Origin: Aspidiotus rigidus
Lineage: Eukaryota; Arthropoda; Insecta; Hemiptera; Diaspididae
Length of the DNA stretch: 64,000 nucleotides
Assembly (NCBI GenBank): GCA_035079385.1
Contig: JAVHKY010000018.1
Coordinates: 3,348,001 to 3,412,000 of the forward strand
Reading direction: 5' to 3'
A model generated the notes under the pieces. The model was not told the DNA's origin. It searched no databases and saw only the letters and a program-made list of their open reading frames with translations. How positions within the stretch are numbered: position 1 is the first letter of the stretch; each line of letters starts with the position of its first letter. Shown one piece after another: positions 44,001 to 56,000 of this stretch. A program made the translations under genes and the position numbers.

Positions 44001-47000
44001 TATCATTTTTTTTTTGTCTCTCTCTCTCGTCTCTCTTTTTTCGTCGATGTGTATCTTGAAGACTCTACGTACGAACGACGACGTGTAATTTATACGTTGA
44101 GTACGTTTTACTACAAAGAACACGATGACTGCGTTGGAAAGAAAGAAAGAAAAAAAAAAGAAATAAGAGAACAGAAACAGGCTGCAGGCAGCTGCAATAA
44201 ATGCGTCGAACTTCTAAAAACGGAGTAGACGAGGATCATATGGGCGCTAAGCGCTCACGACCACCACCACATGCGCGCCTGAACACGAAGTAAACAGAAC
44301 AAGTATTACCGTATTATTATGTGTAGGATTTGAGTTTTCTAATCGTGGGCCATACATTTTTATGGATATTGTAAGAATGAGAAAGAAGAAAAAAAAGAGA
44401 GAAATTTTTAAAAAGGGTTTTCTTCGCTCTTTCTATAACGTTACATTTGCATTTTCTATTATGTGTGGGGAGGTAATGCGAGTGCGGTGAATGAACGTCA
44501 TTCGAGTACATGCATTAAATACGAAAAAAAAAATCTAGATAAAATAAAGACAAGACTTTGTTATGTCTGGCTTCTGCTGTCATCGGGGTGTTACTTTGAC
44601 AAATCGTCTTCTTTTTTTGCCTTGTAAATTTTAATCACACTTCAAAATAGAAGGATATACCGCTGATTTTTAAATATCTATCAATGCGATATCATTTCTC
44701 TTTTTGCAATAATTTTTTCGTTCGAAAGAACTTACATTTTTATTTCGCGGCGAACGAGATTATGCCAAAGATTGTGACGCGCCATCAAAAAACAAAACGG
44801 CGTCGTGTCTCAAGATTGCAAGATACCGAAAATTTGGTAGTTCTGATTGTCCTTTGACAAGATAACGTCAGGCAACTTAAAAGGTCTACAGGACTTGAAA
44901 AGTTGGAAAATTTGAGAATAGTGTCTGAAATCATGAAAAAGTCTGAAAATCTTACCCTAAGTCTTTGGGAGTGGAAAAAATTGAAATAATCGAGAAAATA
45001 GGGAGTTAAAAATCATTATCATTCTGAAGATTTTCATATATACCTATGTTTCTGTAGACTCCACCTTGAACAACTTGACTTAGATTAGGCTTCAATTGGA
45101 TAATTCTACAAAATTTTTCCTCTCCCTATAAACTCCTGTCGGTAGATTTTTTGATCGTAAATGAAAAGGTCCGTAGTAAAAACTTGGTGTGATTTGTCCT
45201 TCAATTAATTTCCCGAGGCATCTTGTGACGTCGTCTTTTTTCAAAGACAATACGTGCATTATTTTCTTTTTCTTTTGTTCAATCGTGATACTTTTATTGA
45301 CTGTGCTCGAGTGTGTTATTGATGCGAGTCAGTCATCATTCCAGAAATCTTTTCTTTGGACGAGTTCGATATTTTAGTATTTTTTCATCTTGGTAAGAAT
45401 AGAAACTGTATGTATATTTCTATGCTCCCCGTATATCCGGACTTGACAGAGTAGTGACGCACTATAGCGTCGAGCTTCCCTTCATTGCACACTATGAAAA
45501 AGGTTCTTCGGACGTCTTTCTTTTCACTGTTATTTTTGTAATATTTGACAGGTTTTGATCACTCGATTTCGCCGCATTTGTTCGTTTTACATCTGTATGT
45601 TGTGACGTCATGAGAAGTAACGTCCTTTGTTTTCCTTGACCTAGCGTGGGTTTTCATTTCTTTTTGCTCGTGACCTAAAATTTTGGATTTCTTAGTATAT
45701 TTCATCTGTCAATCAATCAAAGTCATTGGGCGGCGTTCGAGTCCGCTTCTTGTTAGGTTTTAACTTCTCTTTATGTCTCACCCTCTAGCCGTCAACTCAT
45801 CGAAGTCTTGACTGATAACCTGTTCAGTGGCGTAGTCAGAAAATTTTTCTGGGGAAAAAAGAAATGTTACAAAAAATTATTCAGAATAAAATGTGATATT
45901 TCATGTATCTCCAACCCCCCCCCCCCTAACCCTCCCCCTGTTACGCCCTTGGATCTGCTTAACCTGCCATTGGAAATTGGACGACGTTCAAGTCCGCCTC
46001 TGTTCGCTCGCAACTTGAAATTTTGACTTTTCTCTGTATTTCATCTTCTATTCGTTTAGCAATCGAAGTCCTCTAGTCTTTGACTTCTAGCCTGCAGTTG
46101 GTAATTGGGCTGTGTTCAAGTCCGCTCTGTTCGCTCGCAACTTCAAGTTTTGATTTCTCTCCAAGTGTCTATATTTGATTCTCTCTAACCCTCAACTAAT
46201 CAAAGCCTCGAGTCTTATTCATAGCCAGCTGTTGGAGATTCAGACCTTCGGTCATTCGAAGTCTCAAATCTTGATTCATAACTCACTGTTGGAAAGTGCG
46301 CGATATTCAAGTTTGCTTCTGTTCGCTCGCAACTTGAAGTTTTGTCTTCTCTCTGAGCCTCTGTATTTCATCCTTCAACCATTAACTGGTCAAAATCTCT
46401 AGTCTTGACTCATATTCTGCTGTTGGAAATTGGGTCATGTTCAAGTTCGCTTCTGTTGGATCACAACTTGAAAGTTCGACTTCTCTTTATGAGTATTTCA
46501 TCATGTAACCGTCAATTAATCAAAGTTTCAAGTCTCGACTTATTCTGTTGGAAATTGAAGGATGTCTAAGTATGTTGAAATGATTGTCGCGCCATCATTA
46601 TAGATTTTTTCTATACCCAATATTTTGGTATACATTTGTATTTAAAAATGGAAAAATCTAGGACTCGACGCAACTACGGAGTAAATGAATTTGGGTTGTC
46701 TGTTATGTGTAACGTAACTTCTTTTGCCAGTAAATTTGATTGCTTTTTAACGTTCGAAGTTCGCCCGTAGTCAAATTTTATCAGTTTCTACTTACCGAGG
46801 CGTCGTGGCGATTTACGACTTCCTTTCTATCTAGGTCCCGGAGGCATAATTTGATATCCGTACAATGCATGGCGCTTCAACGTAATAAAAACAATCTGAA
46901 CGAAAATTGTACCTTATGTACTCCAGAAAATGTACGTAAATGGAGAATTTCACATTTTTGTTTCAAATTGTATCGGAAAATAGTTCATCGTATATAACCT

Positions 47001-50000
47001 TCACAAATCCTCTCTCTTTTTTCTTTCTCTAACTTCGATCGAACTTCGTCGTTGCCTGAAGTTACAAAAACTAGGAAAAATATGCGTAGACGTACTAGAA
47101 AAACCAGTGGAATTCATCTTATAGCATTTTGTGTTTTTTACTCGCCGTATGAAAATTTTATTATTCGTTTTCCAATACAGAAATTTCTATTCATCGCATT
47201 GACGAGGTGATCGAATTTCCTAAATTATGATTTTTGCTGTAACTCCAAAGTCTCGGAAGTTCTCGTAATTAAAATCGGAGTACTGTAAAGTCTATTGTAA
47301 ATTTTTCTATCAAAATTTCTGCAAATCTTTCATTCCTGTCTCCTACGAGAATTCAGAGTTTTCTTGATGGCGCTGTTCGTCATTTACTGAGTTGACTTTC
47401 AGCAGTCCCAGCTCTAGGGACAAGCAAAGTAAGCTGCTTGTTGTAGCGCCAAGTTCAAGACATGGTGATTTCTCCTAATATTATTACTGAAGCTCGAAAG
47501 GCTTTCCTGGAAGATATAGCTCTTCTTTAAATCTGAACTTGTGGACAGATCATTTCATACAAGGAATGAACAGCGTTATGAAGTAATGTTATTGAACTCG
47601 ACTTGTTGAGCCTGAAAGGTTCTGTCCTTTGGTCTCTTCGTTCTAATAATACCTGTAGTCTTGTTCTTAAGAAGCTGGTAAATGAGAGTCTTTGGTGACA
47701 CCCTCCAGTACTACTAATTCAAAAGAGAGTTTTTGCATCTTCATTAAACTTTCTTAACTGTGTGCTTTGCGATGACAAGTTATGTTGTGTCTTTTCTCTT
47801 CAATTCTTTTCGAAAACTTCTGCGTATCTTTCAAAAAAGGTTCCACAGCTCCCTTCAACTCCCTAGTGTAATTTTTATTTGTCCAGCTGTGCAGTGTGTT
47901 GATCCCATATTTTCACATGCAAAAAGATTTCATATATCAACTGTAATTATTCGATGTTTTGCTGGATATCGTTTGATCACTACAAGACCAAACTCTTCAA
48001 TTATGAAGAAAATTTCAATGATTTGCATTTTTATGGCAATGTTGAAAAACTTACTGTGCTCCTCTAAGGCCGTAATCATAGTACGTCATCGTAAGATTAC
48101 TGCAAAAATGCGACACATGTTTGAAAATATAGGTAAGCACATAATACTGGAATTTTGTTGATTTCTTCAGCTGATGATGTTCTTTCTCATGGACTCACCA
48201 GTTAGAAAATGACGAACCACTTTTTTGAAAGGATGAGGAGATTTTCGAAATTGAGAAGACGATTTCTGTTTCTTCCCATATTTTCTTGAAGCACTGAGTC
48301 ACTACTGTTCAAAGAACATTACAGTACAACCAAATTGAAGTTTTCATCAAATTCCACAGACACTGCTGACGAAGGTCCATCTATACTTAAACATTGGGTT
48401 TTCAGACAAATTATCTGTGATCAGCTGATGATAGCAAGAGAGTACATTGGTTTGACCCAACATCACACTGATATCCCTTCACCAACTTTGTCGTCAGCAC
48501 CAAGAGATGAAGAATCAAATACCATAAATTTTCAACGAATTTTAAAGTCTCACGGATTACACCAACTTAATTATTCCGGTAAAATGGAGGTGGCATTGTA
48601 CTCTCGGGTTCGACGAGAGAAATCATCAACATATATGAATGTGCTCGAGTGTGTGCGTCTTCCTTGCAAAAACTGGTTCATAGGATTTAATGGGTGTGAT
48701 GGACGAATGTACCTTGTAGAAGCGGTCGAAGGGCGCCCAAGAGTTGAGCTTGAATGGACAGCGTCGATTGTACCGCGAGCTAAATATGATATTATTTTCA
48801 GCGGTCCACGAGCACACGAATATTTATTTCGATATTTCAAGGATCAAATTATATCAGGTTCATATTTGTGATTTTTCTGTTTCCTGTGTAAATCTTTCTA
48901 TCATTATAGAAACTCCTTATCTGATACTATCGTATCATGTTCATAACAGGTGAAAATGAAAATAAACCCATTCTCAAAGTGCCGAAAAAAATGATGTCCC
49001 TTTGCGCAGTAGATTCAAACGATCACTTACATATTATGCAGTATTGCTTTTGAAACACTTATTCGCAAAAGTATCAGATATTTTCAAGAAGATATTCGAT
49101 ACATAAACTACGTGAATCTTGGACCCAAGCGTTGCGCCCATAAACGAATCCTTCTTGATTCTGGAAAACTATCTGTGAAAGTCGGTGTGCTACCCTGCTC
49201 TATAAATCGAGCTATATATAGACCACAATTTTTTGTTTTAGCCGACAGTAATTCACCGAGGGCGGTATTTATACTGAGACCAACTATATCGCCATTCAAA
49301 GTAAAGTTGACCGATCGATTGGCAAATCTCGTTGTTCTTCCATAGACGAATTAGGGAAAGGGTTAATGGAGGGTAATTGAATAATTTGATGAAAATTCAA
49401 TTGTTCTTTATCTTGTTCGAATAATTACATTCATGAAAACATCAATTCGAGCGTAATTGGATAGCGGATTCTCGATGTTTGATCATTTGTACGCGAGCAG
49501 GGATATTGAGCTGAGGGACGTTGTCGTAAACTCAGATGATGGCTTGTAAGCAACAGGGTGATTTGGTTTATGGCTGGAGCAATTTTTAATCGGGCCTAAG
49601 CTGATGTAGCATACGTTGATCCCTTGTTATGTATTATTAATTTGGTGTCGAAATTCGCCTGGTTTACTGTTGTGCAACTTATTTTCATGAACTCAACAAA
49701 TAATGTCTTTTGTTTGAAAACAACCCTAAAATATAGAAATAGCAGTGGGGACAGAAAAATATCAAACCTTGATTCTATTGGGAAAAGGCGCAGCGTTATT
49801 GGAGTAGAGTACAATTCTTGAGGCGCGGGGATTCAAAGAAGACTCCCTTTATAGAGAACTTCCACATTTTCTGGTTAGTACATATTTTTGGCGGAGAATC
49901 CTCCATTTGTTTTGTTTGGGTTCAGAAAACTTCCGTGTGACAACATCATCAAACTAAGTTGGGTTAGGTAATGACGTTTGTGTCTTGGATGACGTCATCA

Positions 50001-53000
50001 TCATTAACCTAAGTTAGATTTGGTTTCGTTGAATAGAAGGGAATCTTCCTCAGGGGAGGTCCGTGTCTTTGATGACGTCATCGACTGTTAACGTAATCAA
50101 CATGAGCTGGGTTAGGGCATTCCTAGCCTGGAATCAATTCTCATTTCCATCAGTGCTCTAACTGTAAAACTGGCATCTGTACAAAATCTGCCTTTTCGGA
50201 AACCATTCTGGCATTCCAGTAACTTTTCTTGTACTGCCTCGATAATCCTTGCGTACTCACTTTGTATAGCGTGTTCAGTAGGCTTATCCCTCGATAGTTT
50301 TCTGGCTTGGTTACATTTCCCTTTTTGAATTATTGTCGTATAAACTCTTCTCGACATATTATTTAGAAAACTGAGTACAAGAATACTAGAGTTTTTAACT
50401 TGTTTGTGGCGTACTTATACAGCTCTACTGGTGCACCGTCCTCCCCTGGAGCTCTTGCGTTTTTGAATTTCTTTAGAGCATCCTCTAATTCCTTCAACAT
50501 AATTTCAGTACTTCACATTTTGATTCCACGCTTCTTCCGATCGGTTTCTTCTTCTTTTTCCTGTCTTGCAGTTATCCATAAATTACGACGCTCCACAAAA
50601 AAGTCACATCAGAGGGAAAATGTTCTGCGGCAGTGTTCCTCAACTGTGACGCTGTGCTGGCGTGCCAGTCATGAAGAAGTCGCACTACTCGCAGACAATA
50701 TTTGGAGAATCATTCAGATAAGGAAAATCTTCACAAACTCATTTGCGGAACATACCGTCACATCTTTGTCTCGAGAATTTTTTTTTTTCAATAGACACTT
50801 CTTCAGACCACTTAGTATTGTGTAGAATCAAACGACGACATACTCAAAGGAGTAAAACAGACGGAGTAATTTAATTAAAGCCCCAGAAATACAAAATACA
50901 CCGGAGCGCTTTCGATTGAAGAACCATTGTCAACGGGTGATATGAAAGCAACTGAACCAACACCGGCCGGCAACAAACACTGCCGAGGAAAATCATGACT
51001 GAACTAGCGAGTCATCACAATGTGAATCATACTCATAAACTAGTTCAATCAACCCCTCATCAGGTATGTACCTGTTGAGCACATTTAGGTTGTCGTTATT
51101 CAGATGGCGAATAATTTCAATATGTTCTAACGCGGTACGCTTGAAAACCGAGGACTCTCTATGCAGGAGGGACTCGGATCCCTCTTTGAAACTATGGCCA
51201 GTGGTAATAAGATGGTCTGCAAATGCCGAATCACCCAATTTCTTCTTTTCCCACGCCTTCCTATACTCATCTATTCTAATTTTGAGCTGACGTCCAGTCT
51301 CACCTATGTAGATTCCATTACAGTCATTACACTCCATTTTGTAAACCCCACTTCTTTCGACCAGTGGGATGGGGTCCTTCAGCTTAACGAACAGACTTTT
51401 TACAGTGTTAAGATTGTAATACACTGGGCGAAACCCAAATGGGCGGAGGACACGACCTAACTGGGAAGAGAATTTTCCTAAAAAGGGGAGCCCGATCCAA
51501 CGTTTTCTACTGTCAGACGCCGGATTTCGGGGAGGGAGGTAGTGGAACCAAGGCTTTTCTGAGTCAATTTTCTATGGTCCATCAAGTCAATATCTAAGCT
51601 GACCTCATTCACTCTGGCCAAGTGCTTTATAGTCAAGAGCTCCTGTTGAAAAGCGAGGTGATCCAATGGAATACTAGTCAACCGGTGGATATAACTATTA
51701 AAACCACAATTTTGTGGGCAACAGGGCAGAAAGATCTACCGTGGACAGTAATATCGGTCGAAGTATCTTTTCTATATTTGGCGAATGCATGGGCACCTTC
51801 TCTATTAGAGATAGTAAGGTCCAAAAAATTTATAGATGAACCGCCTACTTCCAACGTGAATTTGATGGAAGGATGCAAACTGTTGAGATACCTAAGAAAC
51901 TCCAAAAGGAGATCTCGGTGACCGGTCCACATGCATAACACATCATCAACATACCTGTGCCAATAATGTATATTACCCAAAAGCCCCTGACCTGAGGAAA
52001 AAAGATCGAGCTCAAATTTAGACATGAAAACCTCCGAAATGAGGGAACCCAGAGGAGAGCCAATAGGGATACCTACCTCCTCTGGAAATTCGAAAAATTT
52101 CCCTTCAAATTTGCAAAATTTAGGCTGCAAATGCAGGCCCCAGTCCTAAACGCAAGTTACGTAAGGTATGATGACTACACAATCAGTTAAAGTCTTAACC
52201 TGGAATGCCAACGGAATTGTCTCACGCTGGCACGAATTAAACCACTTTCTATCCACTAATGAGATCGACATAGCTATGATCACCGAAACTCATCTAACCT
52301 CACACCATCAGATCAAAAAGTTCTACGGCTATTCTCTGTATTGCTGTAACCATCCAACTGGTAACGCACGCGGAGGTAGCTTACTACTGGTTAAAAGTTC
52401 ATTAGAGCATTATGACTGCGGCATGTACGTGACGAATGGCATACAGGCTTCCATTGTGACTGTCAAGTTAAGAAATAGCCAAGTGAACGTTGGAAGTATC
52501 TACTTTCCACCTAGTACCACACTCAAGGAAGAGGATTTTTCAGAACTATTTGAAATCCTAGGCGAGAGATGGATCATTGGTGGCGATCTAAACGCTAAAC
52601 ACCCCTCCTGGGGGTCCAGGATAACTACTCCTGGGGGTAGATCTCTTTATAATGCCATCTGTAAACGTAAATGCAACACAATCTCTCCAAATATGCCCAC
52701 TCATTGGCCAGAGGACGAGAACAAAAGGCCAGATTTGATTGACTTCTTCATTACCAGGAACTTCTCTAGTAACTACATCAACGTCGAATGCCAGCAGGAC
52801 CTTTCGACGAGTCATCTTCCACTCATCCTGACCATTGACTCAGCTATCTGTAAGGTCAAGATAATCCCAAAGCTGACGAACAAATCTACAAACTGGTCAA
52901 CGTATCGTTCAGAAATCGACCGACTAGTGAAAATGCGAGAAAAAATTGAAACTGCCAGTCAGTTGGACAACGCCGTCGAAAAATTTACAAGAATGTTACA

Positions 53001-56000
53001 AGAAGCTGCTTCTCAATCAACAAATCATGTTGACAAAATTCCAAAATCAGTTATCTATCCAGGGAAAATAAAGCAACTAGTCAAGCAGCGTAGAAGGGCC
53101 AGACGAAAATGGATCAGAACACGTAACCCAGAAGATAAGACAGCTTTCAACAGGTTGGCGAGAGAAACCAAACTAGTACTTGCTGAGTACAATAATGAAC
53201 TGTTCCAACAGTATCTATCATCACTCACACCTCACAAAGATGGAGAATACTCCTTATGGAGAGCCTGCAGGCAAATAACCAAACCAGCCTTCACAAATTT
53301 TCCACTCAAAAATGAAGATAATAATTGGGTCCGTGATAATCTAAGTAAAGCGCAATTATTTGCCTCAAGCCTGGAAGCAGTGTTCAAACCAAATAACATC
53401 GTCTCTGACGTCAATCCATACGTCACCCTAGATGGGTCCGACGTAATAAAACATACTTCACCAAGAGAAGTAGCTGAGGCTATCGATAATCTCAAAGTTA
53501 AAAAAGCACCAGGCCCTGACAGAGTAAATGCTGACATGCTAAAAAACCTGTCAAAAAAAGGCATTGTTTACCTAACAAAGCTTATCAATGTCGCATTGAG
53601 ACTCAAATATGTGCCAAAAGAGTGGAAATTGGCGGATGTCATCATGATTCTGAAACCCGGTAAACCCCCTGAGGCTGCATCATCGTATCGCCCAATTTCT
53701 CTTCTCTCAATTACCTCAAAAGTTTTTGAGCGTATCTTGCTGTCAAGAATCAAGTCCCACGTCGATAAGTACAATCTTCTTCCTGAAGAACAATTTGGAT
53801 TCCGTGAGAAACACAGCTCTGTTGAACAAGCTCATTGCTTGGCCAATCATATCGTGCAAGCGCTTGAAAATAAACAATACTGTCCCACAGTCTTCTTAGA
53901 TGTTGCGAATGCCTTTGATCGCGTTTGGCACAAAGGCTTGATCTACAAGCTTGCGAAAATTCTACCATCAGCATTCTGTGTGATAATTAAATCATACCTT
54001 AAGGACAGGTTTTTCCGGGTTAAAATCGGCTCCGATTACTCAGACTACAAGCGCTCAGAGGCCGGTGTTCCACAAGGCAGTATCTTGGGACCTACCTTAT
54101 ATATCCTCTTCACTCACGACATACCTCGAGACTCGGAAGTCACTGTTGCGGTATTCGCTGACGACACAGCTGTCTCTGCTAACCACACGAACTATGAACT
54201 GGCTGCAACTCAACTGCAGCATTCAATAAATAACATATGCAAATGGGCCAGCAAATGGAAGATTGCAGTAAACAAAAAATAAGTCGGTTCATGTAGACTT
54301 CGCGCTACGGCACCACGGATACATGCCACTGTACTGGGAAGATCGTCATATTCCTACGGCAAACTCGGCAAGATACTTGGGCCTTCACCTTGACTCAAAG
54401 CTAAATTGGGCGGAGCACGTCAAACAAAAACGTTCATGCTTAAATTTGAAGTTCAGAAAATTCCACTGGTTACTTGGTAGATACTCGAAATTAGCTCTAT
54501 CAAGCAAGCGAATGAATGATCTACAAATCCATATTGAAACCGGTGTGGACATATGGTCTATCGTTATGGGGTACCACCAAACCCAGCAACAGTGCAATAA
54601 TTCAGCGTTTTCAGAACAAGGTGCTTAGAGCAATTACTGATGCTCCATGGTACATTTCAAATAAGCAGCTCCATGAAGACCTAGAGATGGACACTGTGGA
54701 GGAAACTTACCGCTGTTACGTAGAGCAGTACATAAAGCGTCTTCATAACCATCCTAATACCGCAGCCATTCAGCTGCTGGACACGTCAACGTACACTCGT
54801 AGATTGCGGCGTTCCCACATTTTTGATATTTAGAATTTTACTTACATCATAGCGCCTTTCGAAATTCTATATTACTCGTCTTGAAAATGTGAAAATTTTG
54901 TGTAAATAGTGTATAGCTAGTCCTCAAATAAAATATCATTAAAAAAAAAAAAAAATTGCAAAAATTGGGAGACCAACAAATATTGAGTAAATTGAAAAAT
55001 TCTGTCAGTTCTTCGTGACAGATATTAGATTGGACTAAGAGGTCTCCCATATGCTGCATGGCAGTAGCTCTAGGGATACTCGGAAATAAGCTGACTACGT
55101 CAAAGGAGCATAGGGTAGAATCAGGCGGAAGAATGTCATCTTTGAGCTTATCAGCCAGAGAGACCGAATTCTTCACAGAGTAGGATGACTCAAATTCTAC
55201 TCTAGATTTAAACCAACGGTCCACAAATTTTGCCAAGAAGTACGTGGGGGAAGACATAAAAGAAACGACCGGCCGCATCGGAGTGTCCTTCTTATGAAGC
55301 TTAGGCAGTCCGTACAATAAGGGCGGCACAGGTTTGGGCTCAAGGAGAAATCTTTAAGGGGTTTACAAAATGGAGTATAATGACTGTAATGGAATCTACA
55401 TAGGTGAGACTGGACGTCAGCTCAAAATTAGAATAGATGAGCATAGGAAGGCGTGGGAAAAGAAGAAATTGGGTGATTTGGTATCTGCGGACCATCTTAT
55501 CACCACTGGCCATGGTTTCAAAGAAGGATTCGAGTCCCTCCTCCATAGAGAGTCCTCGGTTTTCAAGCGTACCGCGTTAGAACATATTGAAATTATTCGC
55601 CATCTGAATAACGACAATCTAAATGTGCTCAACAGGTACATACCTGATGACGGGTTGATTGAACTAGTTTATGAGTATGATTCACATTGTGATGACTCGC
55701 TAGTTCAGTCATGATTTCCTCGGCAGTGTTTGTTGCCGGCCGGTGTTGGTTCAGTTGCTTTCATGTCACCCGTTGACAATGGTTCTTTAATCGAAAGCGC
55801 TCCGGTGTATTTTGTATTTCTGTGGCTTTCATTAAATTACTCCGTCTGTTTTACTCCTTTGAGTATGTCGTCGTTTGATGTCTTTGGTCATAATTTGGAG
55901 AACCAAATTAATTCTATTGTGTAGAATGTTGAGGCTGAGAGCAGAAACAATTGCGCCACTAGCTCAGAGTCTGACCATTACAACTCTTTCTCACCTGGAT

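Larger units (their letters stand above)
50829..55914 (-). mobile_element. Penelope-like retroelement with inverted partial copy, split by a LINE
   Basis: Coding parts read leftwards: RT N-terminal part (55352-54957), RT core (52124-51478) and GIY-YIG endonuclease (about 51420-50993). At the far end an inverted, 5'-truncated copy (about 55358-55914, plus strand) repeats the GIY-YIG end, so roughly 50829-51350 and 55358-55878 form long inverted repeats. The whole is flanked by direct copies of TATTGTGTAGAAT (50816-50828 and 55915-55927). A Jockey-type LINE of about 2.8 kb sits inside. RT with GIY-YIG and a partial extra copy at the 5' side are known Penelope traits. The element is dead: two frameshifts, the LINE, and a missing RT N-terminus. 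Confidence 0.9.

Noticed and set aside
40041..46570. Regularly spaced repeats considered as a CRISPR-like array
   Set aside because: Units are tandem and head to tail without unique spacers, in a eukaryotic intron.
52588..53974. Minus-strand ORFs across the LINE
   Set aside because: They are antisense shadows of the long ORF2, which carries all endonuclease and RT motifs.
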